Assembly (NCBI GenBank): GCA_043820045.1
Contig: JBDREF010000130.1
Coordinates: forward strand, 1-13,043
Source of the DNA: JBDREF01 sp043820045
GTDB taxonomy: Bacteria; Planctomycetota; Phycisphaerae; Sedimentisphaerales; Anaerobacaceae
Reading direction: 5' to 3'
DNA length: 13,043 nucleotides
The number at the start of each line of letters is the position of its first letter. Position 1 is the first letter of the stretch. The notes beneath the pieces are model-generated. The model was not told the origin of the DNA. It worked only from the letters and a program-made list of their open reading frames with translations, and ran no database searches. The position numbers and the translations under genes are program-made. This document shows positions 7,302 to 13,043 of the stretch, piece after piece.

Positions 7302-7424
7302 AGTGCCTCCAATGCCTATTTTCCTGGGAGGAGCCCTTCGACCAAACCCAGGGTAAACTCCGCGACGAAGTAATCTGGCCCTTTTCAACAGCCCCGCCGT
7401 CGTCTTTTACTTCGCGTTGACGGG

Positions 7425-8012
7425 TCAGTCCAGCTCGGTCAGGTAGATATTCTTGAAGCGGTATTGTCCGCCGCCGGGGACTTCGGCCTGCAGGGCGATG
7501 TATCCGGTCGCGGGCTCGGCGAGACCGTCCGCTTCCCATGCGGGTTTGCCGTTAATTTCCAGGGAGACTTTCGAACCCTGCACCGTGAGCTTGAACCGAT
7601 TCCACTGGCCGTCCTTTACAAGCCCTTCGCTCTTGGCACCTTGCAGTTCGTCCAGGTTGCCCTCCATGCCCTGCCGCAGGTTGACCTGATAGCGCGCCGG
7701 CCAGGGGCGTTTCGGCGGTACGGAATCGTAGCGGAAATAGACGCCGCTGTCCCACTTGTCGTCCCGAAGGGCCTTCCAATCGAACTCCAAAATAAAATCG
7801 CCGTATTTCTTCTCGGTCTGCACCAGGCCGTTGCCCGCCTTGAGCAGGATCTCTCCGCCGTCAACTTCCGCTTCGCACGTGACGAGCGTCCAGCCGTTCA
7901 GCGTCTTTCCGTCAAATAGCGCAACGCTTTTTGCCTTTGGCTCGAAAACCGAGCATGATGTTGAGAGTACCGCCGCAATCATTAGGCTGAAAAATACACT
8001 TGATGCTTTCAT
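7425..8012 (-). CDS. DUF1080 (3-keto-disaccharide hydrolase type) lipoprotein
   Basis: A 195-residue secreted protein. The signal MKASSVFFSLMIAAVLSTSC ends in a probable lipidation cysteine, C20 (S at -3 is unusual). The mature part is a single DUF1080 jelly-roll domain: VALFDGKTLNGWTLV near the start, then GNGLVQTEKKYGDFILEFDWK, DSGVYFRYD, and a C-terminal GQWNRFKLTVQGSKVSLEIN, GYIALQAEVPGGGQYRFKNIYL. Some DUF1080 proteins cleave 3-keto-disaccharides; planctomycetes have many copies and most are untested. The ATG at 8012 is chosen because it starts the signal peptide and has GGAGA 5-6 nt upstream; the frame is open 33 codons further but without signal character. It is divergent from the PQQ-propeller gene, sharing a 136-bp control region. 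Family is certain; substrate unknown. Confidence 0.9.
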   Translation of the reverse strand: MKASSVFFSLMIAAVLSTSCSVFEPKAKSVALFDGKTLNGWTLVTCEAEVDGGEILLKAGNGLVQTEKKYGDFILEFDWKALRDDKWDSGVYFRYDSVPPKRPWPARYQVNLRQGMEGNLDELQGAKSEGLVKDGQWNRFKLTVQGSKVSLEINGKPAWEADGLAEPATGYIALQAEVPGGGQYRFKNIYLTELD

Positions 8013-8051
8013 AATGTCTCCAATAGCGCAACTCCGGTCATACTGCACGTC

Positions 8052-8071
8052 CAATTGCTCACACACAATTG
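8052..8071. promoter_or_regulatory. Paired CAATTG palindromes in a divergent control region
   Basis: CAATTG occurs at 8052-8057 and 8066-8071, 14 bp start to start, directly upstream of the -35 box of the PQQ-propeller promoter. Two spaced palindromes midway between divergent genes could be an operator for both. This is only a suggestion, as six-base matches arise by chance. Confidence 0.25.
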
Positions 8072-8073
8072 AT

Positions 8074-8102
8074 TTGCCACGCATTAAATCGCATCTTACA
8101 AT
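8074..8102 (+). promoter_or_regulatory. Sigma70-like promoter of the PQQ-propeller gene
   Basis: TTGCCA (8074-8079) and TACAAT (8097-8102) are separated by an ideal 17 bp. The start point would be near 8109, 40 nt before the ATG. AGGAG (8139-8143) lies 5 nt before that ATG. Confidence 0.55.
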
Positions 8103-8148
8103 GGATTGCAAGAAAGATCGTCGTGACCGTCAATAAAGAGGAGAAGTC

Positions 8149-9411
8149 ATGAAAACAAAACTGATCACCTCTGCGGCTGCGGCGCTGCTCGTTGCGGCGT
8201 TTGCTCACGCTCCGTTGCCGGCTGCAAGTGACGCCGGCGGCAGTCTCAATTGGCCGGAGTTTCACGGCCCAGGCCGGACGAATATATCACCAGACCGAGA
8301 CCTGTTGAAGCAGTGGCCCGAGGGCGGGCCGCATCTGCTCTGGACGTATTCGCAATGCGGCAAAGGGTATTCCGGGGTGGTCATCGCCGAGGGGATGGTC
8401 TTCACCGCCGGTGACTTCGGCCGTGAGGAGATGCTCATGGCGCTCGATATGGACGGCAAGTTGTTGTGGAAGTCGCCCAACGGCGATGCGTGGCGAGGGT
8501 CCAGTCCAGGCTCGCGAGCAACGCCTACTTACAGCGACGGCGCTGTCTATCACATGAACCCCGCCGGCAGGCTGGCGGCATACGAGGCTAAGTCGGGCAG
8601 GCAGCTTTGGGCCGTGGACCTCAAGAGCCGCTTCGACGCCAGGCACGGCATCTGGGCCTTTGCCGAGAATGTGATTGTCGATGGCGGGAAGGTCCTGTGC
8701 ATGCCCGGTGGGCCGAAAGGCCGTATCGTCGCCCTGGATAAACGCACGGGGCAGACCCTCTGGGCCAATACGGAGATCGAGCACTCCGCGGCTTACTGCT
8801 CCGGCGTCGTAGTAACGCACGACGGCGTACGCCAGTTGATCACCATGACGCAAAGATCGGTCGTCGGCGTGGATGTCGAGGACGGGCGGCTTGTCTGGTC
8901 CGCGCCGTTTGTGCCCGCTTCGCCGCAGAACGCCCTTACGCCCGTGTTCCGGGACGGCTGCGTGTTCGTCGCCTGCGGGCACTCTTCGGGCGGGACTTTG
9001 TTGAAAATCGACCCGGCTTCGCGCAGCGCCTCGATGGTATGGCATCGCCCGGATCTGGACGACTGCCACAGCGGGGCCCTGCTCGTGGCCGGCCGCCTGT
9101 ACGGCTGCGCCTGCCGGATGGGCGGAAGGAGTTTCTACTGCATCGACTTTCTAACCGGCCAGACCATCAAGCTCGACGAGACGATGGGCAAGGTGGGCAT
9201 CACCTTCGCCGATGAAATGATTTACGCCCTAAACCATGAGGGTATGATGTCGCTTCTGGCCGTCACGGCCAGCGGGTTCGAGACGGCCGGCCGGTTCGAG
9301 CTTAAGAAGAAGCCGACCAACTCCTACCTCGCCCACCCCGTAGTCTGCGGCGGAAGACTATACATCCGCTGCGACCAGGACCTCTACGCATACGATATCC
9401 GCGCAAAGTGA
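8149..9411 (+). CDS. Secreted PQQ-like beta-propeller repeat protein
   Basis: A 420-residue protein with a Sec signal (MKTKLITSAAAALLVAAFAHA, probable cleavage after AHA or PAA). The mature protein opens NWPEFHGPGRTNISPD, the usual start of planctomycete PQQ-repeat proteins. Propeller blades end in the repeated motif A/GxDxx(T/D)GxxxW: LMALDMDGKLLWKS (96-109), LAAYEAKSGRQLWAVDL (142-158), RIVALDKRTGQTLWAN (192-207), VVGVDVEDGRLVWSA (238-252). Later blades (LLKIDP, FYCIDFLTGQTIKLDE, LYAYDIRAK) are weaker. The fold resembles BamB and quinoprotein dehydrogenases, but the enzyme quinone-site residues cannot be assigned, so it is more likely a binding or scaffold protein outside the cytoplasm. Start, ribosome-binding site and promoter agree. 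Its stop lies 23 bp from the end of the convergent dus gene. Confidence 0.9.
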   Translation: MKTKLITSAAAALLVAAFAHAPLPAASDAGGSLNWPEFHGPGRTNISPDRDLLKQWPEGGPHLLWTYSQCGKGYSGVVIAEGMVFTAGDFGREEMLMALDMDGKLLWKSPNGDAWRGSSPGSRATPTYSDGAVYHMNPAGRLAAYEAKSGRQLWAVDLKSRFDARHGIWAFAENVIVDGGKVLCMPGGPKGRIVALDKRTGQTLWANTEIEHSAAYCSGVVVTHDGVRQLITMTQRSVVGVDVEDGRLVWSAPFVPASPQNALTPVFRDGCVFVACGHSSGGTLLKIDPASRSASMVWHRPDLDDCHSGALLVAGRLYGCACRMGGRSFYCIDFLTGQTIKLDETMGKVGITFADEMIYALNHEGMMSLLAVTASGFETAGRFELKKKPTNSYLAHPVVCGGRLYIRCDQDLYAYDIRAK

Positions 9412-9434
9412 GAAGGCGGGCCGGCCTGCGGATT

Positions 9435-10445
9435 TCAACAATCAGCGTCGGAACAGGCATCCGCGTACCATGTGTCGATGGCGGCCTCGACGCCGGCGCG
9501 GGTCTTGGGCTTCACGAGGGACAGCAGCGCCGGTTTGCGCGTGGGATGACGGCGGACATAGCCGACGATGAACTTGCGGAATCTGCGGACCGCCTTCACT
9601 TCCGGATAACATTGCAGGATTCGCTCGAAATGTTCGAGCATGACGAGCCGCTGCTCGGCCAGGTCGGGAGGAGGCGGAATGGGGCGATTCTCCCATGCGC
9701 ATCGCAGGTCGCGAAATATCCACGGATTGCCGACGGCGCCTCGGGCGACGATGAAGCCGTCGAGTCCGGTCTTTTTCATCAGCTCGACCGTGGCGGCCGG
9801 ATCGAAGATATCGCCACTGCCGACGATTGTGGCGTGGGGGAACCGGCTCTTTACCGCGGCCAGAAGGTCCCAGTCGGCTTTGCCGCGGTACCGCTCGGAA
9901 ACGGTACGGCCGTGAATCACGAGGGCATCGACGCCCTGCTCGATCGAGCGGGTCACGACCTCCCAGAAATTGTCCAGCGACTGGGGCTTGTGATCCACCC
10001 CGATGCGGAGCTTCATCAAGACGGGACAGACAACGGCGTTGCGAACCGCCTTCAGGATATCGATGACCGCATCCGGGTCGTTGAGCAACACCCCGCCGCG
10101 CCCCCTATGCAGGACTTTGGGGGCCGGGCAGGCAAAATTCAGGTCGATCAGGTCGTATCCGGCGGCCACAAGATCGCGGGCGGCCGCGGTCATGGTCGCA
10201 GGAGTGGCGCCGACGATCTGCGCGCCTATGGGGTGTTCATCATCGCCGGGGCGAAAGCAGGCCTTGCGCAGCACGCGGGAATTGGTCGCACTCTTGTCCA
10301 GAATCATATCGGCCATCGTGAAGGGGCAGCCGAAACGGCGGGCGAGCGTGCGCATGGCGTAGTCGCTGTAGCCGCTAAGCGAGGCCTGGAAAAAGGGCAC
10401 ATCCAGCGTCAGGCTGCCAAGTTTGAGACCGACGCAGCTATCCAT
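9435..10445 (-). CDS. dus: tRNA-dihydrouridine synthase
   Basis: A 336-residue flavoenzyme that reduces uridine to dihydrouridine in tRNA with FMN and NADPH. The TIM-barrel landmarks are in order: substrate-side cysteine C106 in DLNFACPAPKV, RGRGGVLL after it, MKLRIG with K145, VIHGRTVSERYRGKADWD with H178, GSGDIFDP (209-216) and ARGAVGNPWIF (234-244) for FMN phosphate binding. Two motifs depart from DusA/B/C: the N-terminal 'PMAGVTD' is QASLSGYSD (20-28), and the usual NxGCP is NFACP. This suggests a distinct subfamily, so no DusB-type symbol is given. The ATG at 10445 has AAAGG about 4-5 nt upstream. Gene and PQQ-propeller gene converge with 23 bp between them. Confidence 0.92.
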   Translation of the reverse strand: MDSCVGLKLGSLTLDVPFFQASLSGYSDYAMRTLARRFGCPFTMADMILDKSATNSRVLRKACFRPGDDEHPIGAQIVGATPATMTAAARDLVAAGYDLIDLNFACPAPKVLHRGRGGVLLNDPDAVIDILKAVRNAVVCPVLMKLRIGVDHKPQSLDNFWEVVTRSIEQGVDALVIHGRTVSERYRGKADWDLLAAVKSRFPHATIVGSGDIFDPAATVELMKKTGLDGFIVARGAVGNPWIFRDLRCAWENRPIPPPPDLAEQRLVMLEHFERILQCYPEVKAVRRFRKFIVGYVRRHPTRKPALLSLVKPKTRAGVEAAIDTWYADACSDADC

Positions 10446-10598
10446 ATTGCCTTTGCGGCCCGGCTGTTTTCATCTTACACAACTCCTGTAATACGCGTAC
10501 CACCCGATCCCCTTGATCGGCCCGCGTATTGTGACCTCCCATCCGCCCGCCGTCAACCGCCGTATGCACGAAAAACTGCAATCCCTGCAAGACCTCAG

Positions 10599-10723
10599 CC
10601 TCAGGGCCTGCTCCGAACCCGTTTGTCATGTCGAGTGAAGCGAAGCGGAGTCGAGACATCCGGGCGGGGACTTTACATGGCCTATACTCGCAGCCAGATC
10701 CCTCCACTTCGGTCGGGATGACA
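10599..10723 (+). repeat. ~125-bp repeat copy 2 (core 10624-10723), left of the SIR2-like gene
   Basis: The core TGTCATGTCGAGTGAAGCG ... TCGGGATGACA is preceded by CCTCAGGGCCTGCTCCGAACCCGT, which is also present before copy 3. By hand alignment, copies 2 and 3 differ at about 12 of 124 positions (~90% identity). A shared ATCCCTGC lies further left (10581 here, 12035 in copy 3). The two copies are in direct orientation and bracket the SIR2-like gene. Confidence 0.8.
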
Positions 10724-10766
10724 CCGGGGCCTGAGCCCGCCGATCAAAGCTCGTGACATCGTTGAA

Positions 10767-10784
10767 GGTGGGATAAGCCCCACC
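10767..10784 (-). terminator. Hairpin downstream of the SIR2-like gene
   Basis: GGTGGG (10767-10772) and CCCACC (10779-10784) form a 6-bp GC-rich stem with a 6-nt loop, 18 bp past the SIR2-like gene stop in its direction. There is no U-tract, so it could stop transcription only weakly. It also resembles the GGTGGG...CCCACC dispersed repeats. Confidence 0.3.
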
Positions 10785-10802
10785 CCGCGCACTGTGGGCC
10801 GA

Positions 10803-11858
10803 TCACGAAATCAGCATCTTCCGCAAATACGCTTCCAGACCCTGATCATAATAATCAAACTCTCTGAACAAGAGAGAATATCTTTGTTTGGATTCATCCC
10901 CCTTTTGCACCACCGTGATTTTCGGCTTCTTCTCGCGTCCGTTGTATGCACGGACGAACATTGAACGAATCGCCAGATCTTCAATCGGGAATGAATAGCC
11001 CACAATCATCCACTCGTCAGAACTTCTTAACGCTTCCAAAGCATTTTGCCATATCATTAGTACGTTGATGTCTCTTATATCCCTGACGATCGATGGTGCA
11101 ATTATTACGCTATTGAGAGGAGCATGCCCACAATGACAAGTATTATTGTCATCTATGTCCTCCCTGAACGCCTGATGAAATACACTGCCTACCGTGTTTA
11201 TATATGAGTAGCTACAAAGCTCGCAGTTCAGCCAATTTAAAGAACCGTGCAATTTGAAAATGGAAGTCTTGGGGTTCTGGGGAATGTTGACTATGTGACC
11301 ATCTGCAACATCCCGCCAACTAAAGCCATAATCTACTGAAGCTGATATTTCACTTATCTCCATGCCGGCGTTCAATTCCGTCTCAAGATATATATCATAA
11401 TTTGTTGAGATTATGTGAACCAGCGTGTCCTCACTTATAGCTCGAACAAAAGATGAAAATTGTTTCAAGGGCGTTGGAACTTCCGATTGATATTCTACGT
11501 CAGGCCCTTCAATAATTTCGAAAATGGCTCTTTCAAGCAATCTGCGAAAATATCTTAGTTCTGAAAGCTTCAATCCTGGCCAAGGGGAATTTTTGTTAAT
11601 TTGCAGATGGTCAATTAGTGATAATACATCAGTGATTAGTGGCAGCTCTTGTTGTCCATAGATCCCCGGCATCATGGTCGCCAGAAAATCCCCTAACTCT
11701 CTGGAGGCAGTGCTTCCCCTCCCAAAGAGTTCTCCCTTCTTGATTCCTTCCATAATCATTGGGAGGATTTCGTAAGTCAGAGGGCATCCAAAAGGCTTCG
11801 ATGCGCCCGCTCCCATAAAGATAGACTGGCTTCGCACGTTCCCACCTTTCTGTGTCAT
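10803..11858 (-). CDS. SIR2-like NAD-binding protein (putative defence NADase)
   Basis: A 351-residue protein with the SIR2 NAD-binding core: FMGAGASKPFG (14-24) with G16-A-G-A-S20 as the dinucleotide loop, STNYD (151-155) with N153 and D155, KLHGSLNW (202-209) with H204 at the catalytic base position, and GYSFPIEDLAIR (287-298) near the C-terminus. Between them, C212-x-x-C215 and C241-x-C243 could bind zinc, though the second half is CxC rather than CxxC. Bacterial SIR2-like proteins of this sort deplete NAD in anti-phage systems such as Thoeris, DSR and SIR2-HerA; no partner of those is next to this gene. It is AT-rich (22 G+C of 60 bases at 11401-11460). The start is ATG 11858 with a weak site; GTG at 11837 behind AAAGGTGG is a good alternative. 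Direct repeats flank it. The fold is sure, defence role inferred. Confidence 0.85.
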   Translation of the reverse strand: MTQKGGNVRSQSIFMGAGASKPFGCPLTYEILPMIMEGIKKGELFGRGSTASRELGDFLATMMPGIYGQQELPLITDVLSLIDHLQINKNSPWPGLKLSELRYFRRLLERAIFEIIEGPDVEYQSEVPTPLKQFSSFVRAISEDTLVHIISTNYDIYLETELNAGMEISEISASVDYGFSWRDVADGHIVNIPQNPKTSIFKLHGSLNWLNCELCSYSYINTVGSVFHQAFREDIDDNNTCHCGHAPLNSVIIAPSIVRDIRDINVLMIWQNALEALRSSDEWMIVGYSFPIEDLAIRSMFVRAYNGREKKPKITVVQKGDESKQRYSLLFREFDYYDQGLEAYLRKMLIS

Positions 11859-11874
11859 GGTGCCTGGATTCGTT

Positions 11875-11895
11875 CAGAAAAACCTGCTTTTTCTG
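11875..11895. promoter_or_regulatory. Perfect hairpin in the leader of the SIR2-like gene
   Basis: CAGAAAAA (11875-11882) and TTTTTCTG (11888-11895) form an 8-bp perfect inverted repeat with a 5-nt loop. It ends 16 nt before the ATG at 11858. It could be an operator, an mRNA leader hairpin, or the U-tract hairpin of an upstream transcript; the sequence does not decide. Confidence 0.4.
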
Positions 11896-12054
11896 TTCAA
11901 CGCAATTAGTAAGAGGCACAAATCAAAGATGTCTTGCGTCGGTGCTCGCTGGTAGGAAATCTACGGCATTGACGCAGAATGGGCAAGAAAAAACCAAGAA
12001 TTCTCAGCGGATTCACGAATCAGAGAACCAGGGGATCCCTGCTCCTTCGGCCGT

Positions 12055-12178
12055 CCTCAGGGCCTGTTCCGAGCCCGCTTGTCATGTCGAGTGAAGCGAA
12101 GCGGAGTCGAGACATCCGGCCGGGAACTTTACGTGGGTAATACTCGCAGCCAGATATCTCCACTGCGGTCGGGATGAC
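12055..12178 (+). repeat. ~125-bp repeat copy 3 (core 12080-12178), right of the SIR2-like gene
   Basis: Same orientation as copy 2, with CCTCAGGGCCTG before the core TGTCATGTCGAGTGAAGCG. The last base of the ATGACA end is changed (ATGACT). Copies 2 and 3 start 1456 bp apart. The repeat lies between the HEPN gene and the SIR2-like gene. Confidence 0.8.
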
Positions 12179-12183
12179 TTCGG

Positions 12184-12227
12184 GGCGCGAGTCCGGAATA
12201 TCCAATATCGAATCTCGGACTGGCGCC
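12184..12227 (-). terminator. Long hairpin directly behind the HEPN gene
   Basis: GGCGCGAGTCCG (12184-12195) pairs with CGGACTGGCGCC (12216-12227) at 11 of 12 positions around a 20-nt AT-rich loop (gaatatccaatatcgaatct). It begins 6 nt past the HEPN gene stop in its direction, where a terminator would sit, but there is no U-tract. The loop resembles the 'ATATCCAATATCGAAT' filler common in repeat-rich genomes. Confidence 0.45.
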
Positions 12228-12233
12228 GAGTCT

Positions 12234-13043
12234 TTAAGAGTTCTTTCGGAGGACGGGTTTGGCTATGGTTATTTTCAGTGGATGGTCGTACTCCGGCCAT
12301 TGCAGGTTTTCGAGGAGCTTGTCTTTTACGAAGCTGATGATTTCCGCCGTCTTTTGCAGAAGTTGGCGTACATTATCGGGCGAGACGGCCGTGCCAGCTA
12401 CTTGGGCCGCTCCCTCGTGGACGAATGTGTCCCGCGCCTCTTCTATGTTCCTGAACGCCTCCCACAAATCGGGACTATCCTTCAGCGAGGTCCCCGAAAG
12501 CGTCTTGAGCAGAACATCAAATTCCTCTTCGGCGCCAGGCTCTTTGTACCGCATCTGCCTTTGAGTTATCCATTCCCACAACTGATTGGGCACAGTGTTA
12601 TTGCCGGACAGTTCATTGAGAACGTGCGAGATAAAGACTTCCAGAGCAGTCGCGGCCAACACGACCGACGGCCCAACCTCGGACACCGACTCTTGAGCAT
12701 CGAACAGGAGGTTCTCCCACGGAGGCATAACATAATCCAACGGCAGCTTCCAGATGTCCTCCCATACCTCGTTATTTATCGCAGTACATGAAAACGATAT
12801 CCCACGGGCAAAGTGGCCGCCGACCAATCCTTTCCCTCTCGGCAATTTCGACTCGTCGTCGTTGAGGTAGCTCATGCGCCACGAGACGCGGGGAAAGTCA
12901 ATTGGGTGAATCTTACTGCTGCCAGTAACAAATCTGAGCTTCGATAAGAACTGATTAACCGTCTTGGCGATCAGCGAGTAAGGAGGGTCGCATTCGACTT
13001 GGCGGCTGCGGTCGAAGCTGTCACGCTTGAAATATATCCTCAG
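12234..13043 (-). CDS. HEPN-type protein with RxxxxH motif, 5' end beyond window edge
   Basis: The frame is open without a stop to the window edge, so the ATG at 12875 is probably internal: the 56 codons upstream read LRIYFKRDSFDRSRQVECDP and so on, ending IHPIDFPRVSWR. At least 269 residues are visible. The C-terminal half looks like an Apea-type HEPN domain: AATALEVFISHVLNEL (helix 1), then LWEAFRNIEEARDTFVHEG with R and H spaced RxxxxH (residues 204 and 209 of the visible part), the HEPN ribonuclease motif. A further helix, LLQKTAEIISFVKDKLLENL, follows. The N-terminal part is not recognised. Base composition is intermediate (27 G+C of 60 at 12541-12600). It is on the same strand as, and upstream of, the SIR2-like gene, but a repeat and a hairpin lie between. 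Function is unknown; a defence or toxin role is inferred from the family only. Confidence 0.75.
   Translation of the reverse strand: MRIYFKRDSFDRSRQVECDPPYSLIAKTVNQFLSKLRFVTGSSKIHPIDFPRVSWRMSYLNDDESKLPRGKGLVGGHFARGISFSCTAINNEVWEDIWKLPLDYVMPPWENLLFDAQESVSEVGPSVVLAATALEVFISHVLNELSGNNTVPNQLWEWITQRQMRYKEPGAEEEFDVLLKTLSGTSLKDSPDLWEAFRNIEEARDTFVHEGAAQVAGTAVSPDNVRQLLQKTAEIISFVKDKLLENLQWPEYDHPLKITIAKPVLRKNS

Larger units (their letters stand above)
6929..7424. other. Non-coding gap between convergent genes, filled with dispersed repeats
   Basis: No credible gene is seen here. From left to right it holds: two related units, acgcggattcgcac and acacggattcacac (about 6950-6980); a TTCGGTATTTGG stretch near 7010; a TGTCAT-ended repeat (7038-7136); a GTAGGG/CCCTAC-bounded palindromic repeat (7189-7301); and gagcccttcgaccaaaccc followed by gacgaagtaatct (about 7331-7374), like the 'CCCTTCGACAAGCTCAGGG' repeats seen in many genomes. 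The dgt gene ends on the left and the DUF1080 gene on the right. No clear intrinsic terminator with a U-tract is visible. Confidence 0.6.
10446..10802. other. Non-coding gap between dus and the SIR2-like gene
   Basis: The 357-bp gap holds repeat copy 2 with its left extension (10599-10723) and a small hairpin (10767-10784). The first ~135 bp upstream of dus (10446-10580) is not repetitive and should contain the dus promoter, but I see no convincing -35/-10 pair. No coding frame here looks real. Confidence 0.55.
11859..12233. other. Non-coding gap between the HEPN and SIR2-like genes
   Basis: From right to left, this 375-bp gap holds the hairpin behind the HEPN gene (12184-12227), repeat copy 3 (12055-12178), a ~140-bp unique stretch without recognisable features (about 11913-12054), and a hairpin in the leader of the SIR2-like gene (11875-11895). 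No good promoter for the SIR2-like gene could be picked by eye. Confidence 0.55.

Noticed and set aside
9412..9434. GCGGGCCGGCCTGC palindrome between the convergent PQQ and dus genes as a bidirectional terminator
   Set aside because: The stem is essentially loopless and there is no T-tract on either side; it may equally be a chance GC-rich palindrome.
9408..10721. Long plus-strand frame of 437 codons opposite dus
   Set aside because: It is the antisense shadow of the dus gene, which has all family motifs; the frame's C-terminal end runs into repeat copy 2.
11859..11960. Sigma70 promoter for the SIR2-like gene
   Set aside because: Only weak partial matches such as AAGACA or TTGATT with poor -10 boxes or wrong spacing were found.
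7038..12178. CRISPR array or insertion sequence made from the ~100-bp repeats
   Set aside because: There are three copies kilobases apart with no regular spacers, and no transposase or cas gene is visible.
12174..12791. 205-codon plus-strand frame opposite the right-hand HEPN gene
   Set aside because: No recognisable motif, and the opposite frame has the RxxxxH motif, regular helices and stays open to the edge.

Overview
The window looks like chromosomal DNA of a planctomycete-like bacterium, possibly of the Phycisphaerae/Sedimentisphaerales type. This is inferred from the gene mix: two tandem DUF6263-like lipoproteins, a secreted DUF1080 protein facing a PQQ-repeat beta-propeller, and intergenic gaps packed with short dispersed palindromic repeats of the kind common in such genomes. 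No marker gene settles the taxonomy. I recognise no rRNA, tRNA, CRISPR array, transposase or phage gene.

Layout. The left edge holds the 5' part of a YkgJ-family cysteine-cluster gene (minus strand), then a 126-bp gap made mostly of palindromic repeats. Next, on the minus strand, come an AT-rich Apea-like HEPN gene (280-1215) and, 20 bp upstream of it, ilvD (1236-2903). From a shared intergenic region a plus-strand run leaves in the other direction: two DUF6263-like lipoproteins, a HIT-family Ap4A phosphorylase-like protein and a dGTPase-family HD hydrolase (3071-6928). Their gaps are only 46-63 bp and there is one good sigma70-like promoter (2997-3024), so they are probably one operon. A 496-bp repeat-filled gap follows. 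Then come the divergent pair DUF1080 lipoprotein (minus) and PQQ propeller (plus), and a tRNA-dihydrouridine synthase (minus) converging on the propeller gene.

The right end is accessory in character. A SIR2-like NAD-binding protein gene (10803-11858, AT-rich) lies between two direct copies of a ~125-bp repeat that are about 90% identical. Beyond it is a second HEPN-type gene with an RxxxxH motif, cut by the window edge (12234-13043).

Functional reading. The housekeeping part covers branched-chain amino acid synthesis (ilvD), tRNA modification (dus) and nucleotide clearance (HIT plus dGTPase), with envelope lipoproteins and secreted proteins. The two RxxxxH HEPN proteins and the SIR2-like protein belong to families often found in anti-phage defence and toxin modules (NAD depletion, RNA cleavage). 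They sit among the housekeeping genes as compositionally distinct islands next to repeats. The best candidate for something undescribed is the SIR2 gene with its neighbouring HEPN gene and bracketing repeats. That the two genes form one system is inference only.
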